Part shown: piece by piece, positions 49,582 through 60,679 of the stretch
Layout: the number at the start of each line of letters is the position of its first letter
How positions within the stretch are numbered: position 1 is the first letter of the stretch
Source: Mortierella sp. BCC40632
Taxonomy: Eukaryota; Mortierellomycota; Mortierellomycetes; Mortierellales; Mortierellaceae
DNA length: 64,000 nucleotides
Direction of reading: 5' to 3'
NCBI GenBank assembly: GCA_011634665.1
Contig: WAEK01000005.1
Location: 1,470,501 to 1,534,500, forward strand
Program-made: the position numbers and the translations under genes
The notes under the pieces: generated by a model
What the model was told of the DNA's origin: nothing
Seen by the model: the letters and a program-made list of their open reading frames with translations, nothing else
The model's database searches: none

Positions 49582-51579
49582 CTAAAGCTCGTGCAGGCTC
49601 TTTTGCAAGATGTCGACCTTGCTCTGAAGTCCTTGACGTCGTGAAGTCTTTGTAGGAAGTTCTATCAGTCGACTCGAGATAGCGCTATCGTCTACGGCAA
49701 TCAACTTTTCAAAATAACGGTTGATACGCTTGATCATCTGACGTTCGATTGTCTGCAGGAGCACAACGTCTACGATCCGCTTCCTGGCCACTTTGCAGTA
49801 CGCGACCAAACGGTCCTCCAGTTCCTGAACTGCAAGAGTCTGGTTGTAGCTCGCGTCGTTCAACTGTTCCACTTCACCAAAGGAATTAAGCTGACTCTGG
49901 ATATCGTCAGAGTTATAGCCGTTTTGTTGGAATTTGTTCATAGTTTCTTTGATCTGCGCTTCGACTCTTTCTTTCCTGCGGGAGAGGATCGTGTCGTAGT
50001 AGTAATCGTTCAACGTGAACGGCGTACTCTCATCTTTAAATATATCTTGTATTGTCTCGTTCATGAGAGTCACCTGGCCCCTGTAGAATTGATCAAACTC
50101 GGAGAGAAGAAGGTCGTTCAGGAGTGGATCGGAGGTGGTGGCAATCAGTTTACTAATGGCTTTGTATAGGTAGCTGTGGATGTTGCTAATGTGCTCTCCT
50201 GTTATGTTTCTCCACTGAGACAGGCTCTCGGTGTAGATCTGAGTGAATGTGTTGAAGGAAACGAATCCAGGCAACTCGTTTCCTTTGTATCGAACAACCA
50301 ACTCCTTGATCTTGCCCTCGGTTGAGATGTGATGGTCCTTGTCCATCGAATTGTTGTAACTGTCGTACATTATTTGGAGCTGCGAACGGATAAAGTCGCT
50401 GTCTTTGTCAGACTCGGAGTCTTTGGTATCGCTTCGAGCAGATTCGCTGTTGCTGGCCTTCTCATCGCCGGGCAGTGGCTGGCCGTTGAAATAACCAAAC
50501 GGGTACTGGCCATCTAAGAACATTGTCAGTGTGCTCTGCAGCTTCATGATGTGTTCAATGTATCGGATCTTGGCAGATCCGAGACTTGTGACGGGAAGAC
50601 CCATTTCCTCGATATCCCTTTCACAGCTGCCGATGAGATTGAGGATATCTCTCTTCAAGTGCGGAAGCTCCTTTCTAATGTGAGTGTATAGGAGTTCACC
50701 CAGAAAGTGCTTCACACTCACTCGGCCCTTGCGACTATTAGAGACTTTACTCCATTCAGGTGAGGAGTTGAAAAAATCTTCCTCCTTTTGCCTTGCCTCG
50801 TCCCAAGCCAAATCGATGTCCTTGTAACTTGAGTTTCTCATTACAAGATACCCAAGACTCATAAACTTGCGTCTGTTTAACAAGATGTCAATCAAGGAGG
50901 GGAGGAGGTCGGCTTCGACCGTGTCGGGTTTGGTGACGATTGGGACTGTACGCTCAAAACGGGGATCGTACTTTTCGGCCTCACCAAGCACAAAGATGTT
51001 GTTCAGGTCGACATTTGCTGGTACCACGGCCAGGATGATAGTACGACTATCCTTGATATACCTTGTATTGATATCGTGGATGATACCGACGATGCTCTTG
51101 TCTTGACCGTCGACAGTGGTATTAATATACCCTGGTAAATCGATGACTGTCAACGGTGCCAGGGTTGGGCCAGAAATCGTGATCTCCAGCACCTTCTCAC
51201 TGATGGCGATGTTGGAGCAAAGGATATTGTTTGCGTCTGAAACGATCTTATGGATGTTCCAGTTGGCGTTCTGGAGCGCACGGTAGTCCTCATTGAACCT
51301 TTCTTCGCCTTCAATATGGGCCTCCATCTCGACTCGACTGCTTTGACGGAGGTTGACTTGAGTGGCAAAGCGGGTACAGGTGTCCTTGTTTCGTGGGAAA
51401 GAAAGCTGTGTGATTGCCTCCAGGACGCTGGACTTTCCACTCGATTGGTCGCCAAGAATGGCGATCTGGGGGATGGTAAGGATCTTGTTGAGGCCATAAC
51501 CGCGGATTTTGTTGATCTTGTCGATCAACGCCTGGTAGTTCTCGTTGTCAAGTGTATTGTGGGCGGAGTAAAGATGCAT
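49582..51579 (-). CDS. Mx-like dynamin-family GTPase, copy 2
   Basis: Intronless, 665 aa from the ATG at 51579 (MHLYSAHNTLDN), chosen by match to copy 1 and by a TATAAAA box 52 bp upstream. All GTPase motifs are intact: GDQSSGKSS, NKDTCTRF, DLPGY and VTKPD. The most variable part relative to copy 1 is the acidic, Ser/Asp-rich insert in the stalk (about 400-425, ARSDTKDSESDKDSD), the position where Mx-type proteins carry exposed loops. The C-terminal GED-like segment (ARKRIVDVVLLQTIERQMI) is identical to copy 1. This suggests a tandem duplication with divergence concentrated in the loop and the extreme N-terminus. Confidence 0.93.
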   Translation of the reverse strand: MHLYSAHNTLDNENYQALIDKINKIRGYGLNKILTIPQIAILGDQSSGKSSVLEAITQLSFPRNKDTCTRFATQVNLRQSSRVEMEAHIEGEERFNEDYRALQNANWNIHKIVSDANNILCSNIAISEKVLEITISGPTLAPLTVIDLPGYINTTVDGQDKSIVGIIHDINTRYIKDSRTIILAVVPANVDLNNIFVLGEAEKYDPRFERTVPIVTKPDTVEADLLPSLIDILLNRRKFMSLGYLVMRNSSYKDIDLAWDEARQKEEDFFNSSPEWSKVSNSRKGRVSVKHFLGELLYTHIRKELPHLKRDILNLIGSCERDIEEMGLPVTSLGSAKIRYIEHIMKLQSTLTMFLDGQYPFGYFNGQPLPGDEKASNSESARSDTKDSESDKDSDFIRSQLQIMYDSYNNSMDKDHHISTEGKIKELVVRYKGNELPGFVSFNTFTQIYTESLSQWRNITGEHISNIHSYLYKAISKLIATTSDPLLNDLLLSEFDQFYRGQVTLMNETIQDIFKDESTPFTLNDYYYDTILSRRKERVEAQIKETMNKFQQNGYNSDDIQSQLNSFGEVEQLNDASYNQTLAVQELEDRLVAYCKVARKRIVDVVLLQTIERQMIKRINRYFEKLIAVDDSAISSRLIELPTKTSRRQGLQSKVDILQKSLHEL

Positions 51580-51630
51580 TTTGTGAGTAAAAGTGATGTG
51601 TGATGTTTCCAGACATCGCCAAGAGGCCCA

Positions 51631-51637
51631 TTTTATA
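51631..51637 (-). promoter_or_regulatory. TATA box of dynamin copy 2
   Basis: TATAAAA on minus, 52 bp before the ATG, the same position within one base as in copy 1. Confidence 0.6.
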
Positions 51638-52481
51638 GATGATCTCGCTTGAACTTCCAGCACATCTCTCCCAGCTGTGACGAAGTGGTGAAAAAGCGCG
51701 ATATCGATAGTAATATCAATTGAGAGGTAGGAAGGTTCTAAGTGGCGCCAAGCATTTCATACCCATAGTGTGTGATCAAATGACACACAGCTAGTTTTTT
51801 GGGCAGTTCTTCAGCTACAGCATCGCACTTTTCCACACGTCGACCTTGCTTTAACTCTGGATCCGCACTGATATGGAATCATGAAATATAAGCTAGTGAG
51901 ACTTGCCAAGTTTTAGTTTAGCCCAACAAACAAAAGTTCGTAGCATGGCACTATCCTAAAACTCGGTAGCGAGCACCACGAAGGTGTGCCTCAATATCAG
52001 GTTAAGAAGGCAGCCTACGGGAGCAATTTGAACGGCATTGACTGGACTAAAGAGATCCTGCCTACAATTTTTGCGCGTGGATTTGTGGCTTGCTTGTGAA
52101 CTTTTGCTTGACCTCGCTCTCTGACTACTGGACAAAGCTGCATTTATCCCTTTCCCAATAGGGCAAATCTCTTTGACGAATGGAAAGGTTGAACCAAAAG
52201 ACTACTTGAGAACTTCTTGATTCTAATCTCTGTTGGAGGGCACTGTTCTTGATAGGTCATGCCCATGTTGAGCACTGTTTCGCCGGTTAAGGCTTGGTTG
52301 CTTTCAACTCTATAGTACATGTTGAACAGCCCAATGAGATGTCAGCTCTATTTCTAAAGTCACTTTTATTGCCTTTTTATCCAAAGTTTCTTTCTCCTTC
52401 CCTCCTCCCTCTCCCTCTCCCTCTCCCTCCCTCTCCCTCTTCCTTCTTCTCCCTTCCTCTCTCTCTTTCGAAACGCAAGCA
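51638..52481. other. Spacer between dynamin copies 2 and 3
   Basis: No gene supported. A CCCTCT-type pyrimidine tract (about 52395-52445) lies just below the 3' end of copy 3. Confidence 0.5.
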
Positions 52482-54350
52482 TTAGAGTTCATAAAAGCTC
52501 TTCCACAAAACCTCGACCTTGTCCTGAAGCATCTGGCGTTGTGCCGTGGTTGAATGATGTTCGATTAGGCGGCTTGAGATAGCGCTGTCTTCCACCTCAT
52601 GCAGCCTGTCAAAGTACTGGCTAATCCTCTTGACTAAATAGCGCTCAACTGTTTGCATGAGCACAACATCCACAATCCGTTTCCTAGCTACATTGCAGTA
52701 CGCAAGTAAATGCTCCTCAAGATCCTTGATCGCGAGGTCCTCGTTGTAGTTGACATCATCCAGCTTGCTTACATCCCCAAAGGAACTGAGTTGACGCTCA
52801 ACATCGTTTGGAGAAAAGCTGAAGCCTTGGAGTCCTGCTGTTGCTTTTTTGATCTGACTCACAGTCTTTGATTTTCTGCGGGAGAGGATCGTTTCATAGT
52901 AATACTCGTTCAGTGTAAATGGGGCACCCTCGTCCTCGAAAATATCTTGAATGACTCCTTCGATCGAGACTTGTTGGCTTTTGTAGAACTGATCAAACTC
53001 TGAAAGAAGAAGGTCACTGATAAGAGGATCCGAGTTGTCGGCAATGACCTTGGAAAGGACCTTGTGCAGATGGAATTGAATGCCTCCAATATGAGCTCTG
53101 GTGACGGATTTCCATTGGATCAGGGTCTCGGTGTAGATTTGAGTGAATGTACTGAATGAGATGAATCCTGGAAGCTCGTTTCCTTTGTATCGAAGTACCA
53201 GCTTCTTGATTTTGTTCGTGGATAGTATGTAATGCTGATTGTCCATCGAGTTCTTGTAGTTTTCATATAGCTTCTGGAGCCATGAGCGGATGAAAATTTG
53301 ACCTGTCCTGTCGATAATGAACTTTGGATCGATCTCGTCATAGTAATAAGGATTCTCATCCTCGTCTTCCACCTCGTTTTCATATCCATCATCAGATCCA
53401 TCATCGATATGACTGTCGATGTCCTCGGTAGTATACTGGCCGCTCAGAAGAGATGTCAATGAGATGCGTAGTTTCGTGATGTGATTAGTGTACCGGTTTT
53501 TGGCCAATCCGAGACTTGTCACAGGAGTACCTAGTTCTTGGATCTCCTTTCGCAGCCGTCAATGAGGTCGCGGATGTCTCTCTTCAAGTGCGGTAGCTCC
53601 TTCTTGATATGAGTGTATAGGAGGTCGCCTAGAAAGTTCTTGACACTCACTCGTCCTTTGCGATTCCCTGGAACTTGATCCCATAGAGGTGAAGACTTGA
53701 AGAACTCGTCCTCTTTCTGCTTCGCCTCCTCCCATCCAATATCAATATCCTTGAAACTTGAATTCCTCATCACTAGGTACCCATGCTTCATACTCTTCCG
53801 CCTGTTCGTCAAGATGTCAATCGATGATAGTGCGACTGTCCTTGATGTACCTGGTGTTGATCTCACGAATGGTCTTGACAATGCTCCTATCCTGGCCATC
53901 GACCGTGGTGTTGATGAATCCAGGCAGATCGATGACTGTCAGAGGTGCCAGGGCTGGACCAGAGATGGTGATCTCGAGGACTTTATCGCTAATAGCAATG
54001 TCAGAACAAAGGATCTCGTTTGCTTCACTGACAATCTTGTGGATATTCCAGTTGGCATTCTGAATGGCCTTGTAGCGGTTGTTGAAGTCTTCCTTGCCAT
54101 CAATGTATGCCATCATCTCGATTCGGTTGCTTTGACGGAGGTTGACCTGAGTGGCAAAGCGAGTACAAGTATCATTGTCTCGAGGAAAGGAGAGCTGAGT
54201 GATGGCTTCCAGGACACTTGACTTTCCACTAGACTGATCTCCCAGGATGGCAATTTGAGGGATGGTCAGGATCTTGCTGAGGCCATAGCCACGGATCTTG
54301 TTGATCTTGTCGATCAAGGCTTGGTATTCGGTTTTTTTCAAGCATTGAAA
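52482..54350 (-). pseudogene. Broken Mx-like dynamin GTPase, copy 3
   Basis: Homologous to copies 1 and 2 from near the N-terminus to the stop, but with three lesions. (1) No in-frame ATG opens the N-terminal frame; the ATG near 54347 is out of frame next to an A run of seven. (2) Against copy 1, about 140 bp is missing at about 53823, between SRTII and DILTNRRK. This removes the G4 TKPD motif and shifts the frame. (3) One base is lost near 53538, after DGCERR, shifting the frame again before PVTSLGLAK. The remaining stalk and GED (52482-53522) are open and well conserved, with their own acidic loop insert (DDGSDDGYENEVEDED). Loss looks recent. A truncated stalk-only product starting inside is possible but unsupported. 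Confidence 0.88.
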
Positions 54351-54995
54351 CTAAGCGTAAAGACTAGGGAGAGGGGCTGTTGTGCTCTAGAATGATGCTG
54401 TGGAGTGGGCAGAGAAGTGCGGACTGGCAGACTCATCCTTTAAATAAACTGCGTTAGCAAAAACCAGAAAGCCGTGATAGCCTCTAACTCGACTGACAAA
54501 AAAAAAAAGCTTGATTAAAGATAGCCCAAATTGGAGAATAGTGGTCTCTGCTTTTGATTCTCTTAAAAAGGCTATAACGAGGAAGACTCTATTCCTTCTG
54601 CTTCATCGAGCGCACCGAAGAACGATTGTGGATTTTTCAGACTGCGAACTACACATCGGCGTTCCGTATTTCATGGCGCGTTTCCTAAACCGTGATCTAG
54701 AGGATAGGATACGTGTGATTATCAACAACTTTCTATTGTGCTTTCAGAAATTTTTGACTTCAGATTGAGAGGTCAATTCGCTCAATAACTTATAACAGAC
54801 TATCGCTCGAAATTCTCTCTTTTTTGATGTTACTGGTCAGTCTTTCTCCGCCCATCTCCGCCGGACATGAGTCCATTTGTGGCTTGAATTGGAGGCTTGG
54901 CCCACCAATGTCCGGACACCTCACATTGGCTCTAATGTCCCTGAAATGCACCCAAGTGCCAGCATCAGCTTCGCCCATTTCCTTTTTTCCTCTCA
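54351..54995. other. Spacer between dynamin copy 3 and the Crypton
   Basis: Contains the copy-3 upstream 13-mer (54482-54494) and an 85-codon plus-strand frame (54511-54768) with no recognisable features. GTCCGGACA and CGGACATGAG words near 54861-54920 may belong to the left edge of the mobile element. Confidence 0.4.
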
Positions 54996-55857
54996 ATGTC
55001 GGTGCAAGCAGAGTCCTCTACGGCTCCGAAGAAGCGTGCCCGAGCGCCCCCCTCTCAGACTTCAGTTACAGACCTTTTCCAGCAGAAAAAAGCCCCCAGG
55101 CGCAAACGACGTGAGCAAAATGGAGAGGGGGAGAATAAGAGATCAATCAATCTCTTCTCTGCCTCCTGATGAGTTAGCTCAGGCGCGGAAGGACTCTGCA
55201 AATACTGTCCTCACCGCGATTTTTGGAAGACAACCAGGCGTCCGGCACAATAAAAGAACTACAAAGTGCACCTCAGGAGATGGAAGGTACTTTTACTGAA
55301 CAGTTGATGATTGTGTTCTGTTTCCCTTGACTTTAACACTCATTGCTTTTTATCGGCATGGACATAGATATTTTGTGAAGGAAAGTATGATGGCGACTGC
55401 ACTGTTGATGCTGCACGAATGCTAGAGTACTTCAATTCCGTTGTTTTTCAGCACATAGTGACCAGGCATGTATATTCAGGAGAGTACCATGGCGCAGTTG
55501 GCTTAGATGCTACATCTACTCAGGATGATCAGGATCGGATCGAGGAAAACCATGATCAGGAAGAGGAGGAGGAAGACCTAGGAAAACTGGATGACTCGGA
55601 TGAAGAGCTGGAGGAGCCCCAGGAAGATCGACATCGATGGTCACTTGACCCTCCTTCTGGAGTAAATATATCAGACTGGCATACTCGGCTTGCCTTGGAT
55701 GATGGGGAGCTTTTTTAACAGCAACAATTTCCACTGACGATCAGCCTAAACCTAAGGAGGTGCATGTCAGAAAACCCCCCAAGGCAAAAGCAAAAGGTCA
55801 GCATCATCAGAAGCCTTGCTGAGAAGGAGCAAGGTAATATACTCCCAACATAATTGC

Positions 55858-57183
55858 TTAAATGTCCGTGTACAAAGTGTGGCGCTAACATGATTTGGTT
55901 GAATTTAGTTTTTCAAAGCGCCCCTGTCGACAAGGATGGTGCTCGTACAATTGCTGTCCCTCTGAGTCCAGGATCAGTGGAAAATGCCAGAAAGGCTATC
56001 GCATATTTGTGGAGACATCAAGCAGCACGGACAGCGTCTTGCCCAAGTATCGCACCTGACCCCAACAAAGACGTTCCTCTGAGAGAAGCCATAAGAAAGT
56101 ACGGGGAGTCTGTCGTCTATGATAGAATGACTACAGGCTCTACGAATCGGACGGCATCATGTACCACCCGCGATCCATACAAGGAAAAACAATTCCTGCG
56201 GATGCTGTCATTTGCATGGCGGATGGTTACACCTCGACAAGTCAAAGGCAGGCGTGGATACAACAACAAAAGGCGTTTTCAGTTTACTCGAGAGCGACTG
56301 TGTTTGCTTGCTCGCCATCACATGCTGCTGAGAGACGAAGACATTAGGAACCTGAATCTGTCCAACTGCTTCAACGTCCAGACCAGACACCCTGCCCCTG
56401 GATCAACATTAGCATCGGGCATCGTCTTTTGTATCAACCGTGGAAAAACAAACAAGAAGGGCGTTGAATTGTACGCAACGGCATATCGGCACAAGAACTT
56501 TCTCCGATGTACTGTTGGAGGATTCGCTTTTATATGTTGGAGCGCTTTCAGGTAACTAGTCTAGTATTACAATAACAACAACAAAAAAAAAAAAAAAAAA
56601 ATTTACCAAGTTTTTTTTTGCCCATCATTACTCCCAATACTAGGTTGAAAAGGAGCCTATCCCAAACTTCTCATGTCCTGACAATTGGTACAAGATCAAG
56701 GTCTTGACTATCGGAGGTACACCAGAAGAGAGAACGCGTCGGCGAGAGACTGCTCTAAGCGGTGAGACACAAATGGATGCTACAGCAGCTGTTATGCACT
56801 CGTGTGAAGTCTATTCCTCGAAACTGACACATTCAGGCCGCCATGCTGGATGTACTGAGGCATATGAGCGCGGACTACCCATGGAGGATATTCGTCATCT
56901 TGGCCGGTGGGTAATGGGTCAAATGGAGAATTTCTATGCACCAAAGAATCCCACAAGAGGAGCCTTTTGCATGGCGCACTTTGGGCCTAACGAGCCATAC
57001 GTTCTGGAGCGCGATTTGGTAACGCCCCCACTGGATCTTCAGCGTTTGGTTTTCCCATGGATCGAGTCGAATTTTGACTCTGACATGCCAGAGAAGGCTC
57101 AGTCCTGGCGTGACCAATGTGAAAAAGGAGATGCTCGGCGCAGACCCAAATGTCGCATCGAGCGAGGACATATTTTGGAGTGA
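55858..57183 (+). pseudogene. Crypton tyrosine recombinase core
   Basis: Two exons, about 55858-56551 and 56645-57183, with GTAACTAG at the donor and TACTAG at the acceptor. Box I arginine is in LLRDEDIRNLNLSNCF. Box II reads THSGRHAGCTEAYERGL with the H-x-x-R pair, then RHLGRW, and the nucleophile region MENFYAPKNP supplies the tyrosine. All catalytic positions that can be identified are therefore present. The frame is lost at a run of five A near 57121-57126 (CEKGDARRR versus KKEMLGADPN in the next frame). The frame downstream continues with LLVRLRRVILQDAALFL, a segment expected of the same protein. A one-base homopolymer slip would explain it; an assembly error is also possible. Confidence 0.75.
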
Positions 57184-57687
57184 GCCGGAAAAATCGACAG
57201 CGACAAAGAGACTTGCCCGTGCGTTCTCTACAGATGCTCTGATCACACGGATTGGCTTCCTTAAGCTCTTGGTCCGACTAAGGCGGGTAATTCTCCAGGA
57301 CGCTGCTCTCTTTCTGAAGCCCTGTGCTGATGGTCGATCTCTGACAAACAAGCTCCTTCAAGCAATGCCAGACATCTTTAACAGTTCGCTGTTTCGGGAA
57401 TTTCAGTACGATCTGTTTCAAGCAATTACTGCACACCAAAGTCGAGCTTGTGCCATCAGCGCCAATGTTACTGTCAATGCCCGTACTATCATAGACGCGA
57501 TTAATGTTTTGTCTGGGCAGCAGAGTCTTGTTTCAAAACGGACAGATGCCACGGATCATGATGTGAAAGGACTATCAAGAGTTGTTCAAAGTGAGATGGT
57601 GGAGATGAGGCGCGCACTACAGGAGGTGAGCCAAAAGATGGAAGCAATTTTTCAGAGGCAGTCATCCTCCAATGTGGCGCCCCCCAC

Positions 57688-58081
57688 TTGCCCAGTCAGG
57701 AGTCAACTTCACAGCGACTTCAGGAGCAGTTTCATCTAATCCAGCAGCAGCAGTTCCAATTGTTCCAGCAACAGCAATTTCAACTGCTCCAGCAACAGCA
57801 GCGATTTTCCCCATTCCAAAATCAACAACAGCTACGGCAGCAACAGCGACAAAGAAGACTTGCGAGCTGAGTCAGTCTCATCGGATTATGTTATGCTTGC
57901 CGATAAAGGTCTAACTGTTCGAAAGGCGTGGGACGAGTTCCATGGTCCTGTTACAGAGGCAAGACAGCTCGACAAAGCATGGCCACACACAGAGGCGCGT
58001 CGGAGGCTTTTTAGGCGCAGAAAACAATTCATCCAGCTTGTGGAAGGTATCGCAACAAAAAAAAGAGTCAAGACCGGCTGA
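57688..58081 (+). pseudogene. Crypton C-terminal Gln-rich linker and GCR1_C-like domain
   Basis: 57735-57850 encodes a QQQQFQLFQQQQFQLL-type linker. A different frame (57860-58081) encodes a GCR1_C-like DNA-binding domain: VRKAWDEFHGPVTEARQLD, then EARRRLFRRRKQFIQLVEGI and a stop. The frame change within the CAG-repeat region suggests repeat-length slippage. The GCR1_C domain at the end of a tyrosine recombinase is the hallmark architecture of fungal Crypton proteins. Confidence 0.65.
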
Positions 58082-58245
58082 TGATGTGATTAATGACCTG
58101 TCCGACACTTACAAAGACCGGACGATTAACTCGATCTTGCAAGAGCTCCTTGAAAAGCATTAGAAAGACTAGACTAGTCATAAGTATTAACAAGCATTTA
58201 TTAGTTGGTAAAGAGGTTGTTTTGAGAATGGGAGAGAGAGACCTA

Positions 58246-59806
58246 TTAAGGCAGATATGGTCTTGGCCTCTTGATGTCTGGCGAGATGCTTCGATGCTTG
58301 GGGTTAAGGGAGCAGCTGTATTCGGGGGCAATGGAACGGTGAGCCTCACTCTTCATCTGTGACCAAAGCCATACCATTTTCCTGAATATTGATTTGATAT
58401 CTTCCTCGTCACACTTGTTGTAGTTGACTTTGTCTGGAAGTACACTCGCCCTATAATCCATTCTCCCATTGGTATGTAATCTGCACTCAAGAAAAGCCCA
58501 CGTTTCAGAATCCGTGACAATCCCAAAGGTCTTCAGAGGCTCTTTTTCCTCTCCACCATCAACATCATCCATTTCGCGCCTGCGCTTCCTAGATTTCATA
58601 GTCGTCTCTAGCTGAAGAATATTCTGAGCATATCCTTGATTGAAATTCTCTTTTTTGACCTCTGTCACGCCCAAAGTGAGATATTTATCTTTCCTTGAAA
58701 TCACAGAAAAGTCGGCCGATCCTTTTCCTCGCGATCCGGTGAGATTTTGCTGAGATGCAAGATAAAGATCTTTTTTGAATATGTATGTTGCTGCTGCCAA
58801 AAACAAAAAGACCATGAGCGACTTAGTAGCCTCATTTGCGCTACTTAGTTTCAAAACCTCCTTCTTCATCATAACGTCCTTGATAAGATCATCCAAAATT
58901 ATTGTTTGAGACGGGTTCAGCTGAGCTTGTTGTATATCGTCAAATGGGGGGAGGACATCAAGGTCGGGATCGGCTGCCGTTGAGAAGCCAAACGATCTGC
59001 AGACGTCTTTGAAAGACCATTTGGCAAAACTCTTTGGTGCTATCTCTAAACCAATAGAGATTTCGGTATTTTTTAACCGTATGGCATCTCGAAGTGACTT
59101 TTGTACGTCCTTGTCGCTGCCTAGGGGTGTTGGGGCTGTTGACCTGGATTCCTTGTTTTTTAATACTATTCTCAAGTCGGCTTGTTTGTAATCAGAACAA
59201 AAACTCCAGTTTTGAAAGATGATCGACCACAAGTCATCCAGAGTCGCAGTATTCTCGTTGACTACCCAGGGGATCCTGATCTCCTCGGCCACAAATCCTC
59301 CATCGGGTGCGATGACCACTTCAAAGTCTATAAAAAAAAACCAGAAAATGATTAGGGAAGCATTGTGCGGTGGATGTGTGCGAAACTGGCGCTCTAGTCA
59401 TGTATCAGTGACAGGTCCTTCAGCAATGGTTTACACCTAGAAACAAAAAAGAATCATTACCTTTCGGTTGCGAAGGCGGTTCAACGACGATGTGGATTGT
59501 CTCGTCGGACAGCTCTCCTGTAAAGACCTTGAAAAGTCGTGCTGTCGGAATATTGAGTTTCTGCTTCTCATCCTGACTGTCAAGAAAAGACAGGGTGCTC
59601 ATCCTCTTCTGTGACTGGTATGGAGACACACCACACCAGAGGATGAGATCCTTGGCATCAATTCCATTGAAGGTGTCAGGATTCTCGGCCTTGATGAGCT
59701 TCTTGAGGTAATCCACAGTCTTTGTTGGCTCGATTTCAACTGAGAAGGCCCGGGATGCTGTCTCTCCATCAACGAGACAGAACAGCGTCAATTTGCTGGT
59801 GATCAT
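58246..59806 (-). CDS. CRN (Crinkler-type) effector-like protein with ubiquitin-like header and PD-(D/E)xK nuclease-like tail
   Basis: Two exons on minus, 59806-59461 and 59327-58246, 133-bp intron (GTAATGA donor, TTTATAG acceptor), phase-checked; 475 aa. The header (about 1-110) is the ubiquitin-like CRN N-terminus: LTLFCLVDGETASRAFSVEI, KTVDYLKKLI, then LSDETIHIVVEPP. The middle is variable (120-270). From about 290, a helical segment precedes the nuclease-like core, GKGSADFSVISR then VTEVKKENFNQGYAQNILQL, which supplies D and E-x-K in the right order. A basic KSRKRRREMDD may be a nuclear signal. There is no signal peptide, as usual for CRNs outside oomycetes. In this family (named CR effectors in the literature) such nucleases are thought to act in a host or competitor nucleus. 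The target here is unknown. Confidence 0.85.
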
Positions 59807-60679
59807 GGTGGGATGTTGCAGAAGGGGTGCAAGCGCGAGATGAGGGAGTGTGGTATAAAAGTAAAGAGGCGTGGGTTGGGAAAGTGCGAAAGGTCAATCA
59901 GATGGAGACAAAATGGTCATGGGGGAGAGATGGATTTGTCACGCCTTTTCCCGCCAGACAAACGGTACCCGAATTCGTGGCTTGAGTATCAAATTTCGGG
60001 AGGCTCAGAGAAGATTATGTATTCAAATGGAGAATTGGGTTGGGTTTTTTGGCGGACATGCGGACATGACTCGGACACAGAGAGAGGACATGGGAGGGCC
60101 ATGTCCGAACCTTGTCAAACTTTAAATACATAATCTATTGAACATGCGTGCTATCAGCTCCTCTAAAGCATTTGTTTGCAGTCAGTGGTCACCTTTTTTG
60201 ACACCCTCTAAAACTAAAGTGCTGGTCTCAAGACATGGGTTGTGCATCTCTTCCTCTTCCCCTCTAGCATGAACCGTGCCAGTAAAACGATCCGTCGCAG
60301 TTCGGGCACTTCCGTGTCATCATGGATATCACCACCCAGTGCGAGTTGCTGGTCTAGCCTGCCACACAGTTCCACGGTTGGGATGTCGAGTCGGGTGGCA
60401 TTCCATTCGAATCGGTGGCGAATTGTCTCTAGTACCTCCATTGAAAAACCCTCGAGTTCCTCTGTCGTGACAAGAATGAAACTCATAGCCCTCCATAATA
60501 AAGCGATCAAGTTTTTTGTTTCTGTTTTTATTTAGTAAAGCCAATGAGCAAACAAGATCGTGTTGCATTGTCAGTATCCAACTTGAAATCCTCGATGGCT
60601 TTTAGAACTGAAACTGGCAAGCTCGGAAAAAAAAACAGTGTTGGTGTTGGGGTCGCTATTTTCATGTGTTCAATAGACT
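59807..60679. other. Spacer upstream of the CRN gene
   Basis: CRN promoter region. GCGGACATG and related GGACATG words cluster at 60050-60110. A 98-codon minus-strand frame (60214-60510) contains MEVLETIRHRFEWNATRLD; its composition is protein-like, but no family is recognised and no splice partner was found. It may be a remnant gene. Confidence 0.35.

Larger units (their letters stand above)
54996..58150 (+). mobile_element. Decayed Crypton (tyrosine-recombinase transposon, GCR1_C type)
   Basis: Left to right: a basic N-terminal segment from the ATG at 54996 (PKKRARAPP), a DNA-binding-like block (LRRWK then IFCEGKYDGDCTV across a GTAC...ATAG intron-like gap at about 55287-55369, then LEYFNSVVFQHIVTRH), an acidic linker (55540-55640), the recombinase core (55858-57180), a Gln-rich segment (57730-57860) and a GCR1_C-like tail (57890-58080). 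Cryptons integrate through a circular DNA intermediate and lack terminal inverted repeats, so exact ends cannot be read. Several frame changes are needed, so the copy seems inactive. Confidence 0.75.

Noticed and set aside
52482..53522. Separate stalk-only dynamin gene
   Set aside because: It is the downstream half of broken copy 3; no promoter or plausible start was found at its head.
60214..60510. Last exon of the 502-aa gene
   Set aside because: The exon at 60772-60680 joins in phase and supplies a natural end with a stop, so this frame is not needed and remains unexplained.
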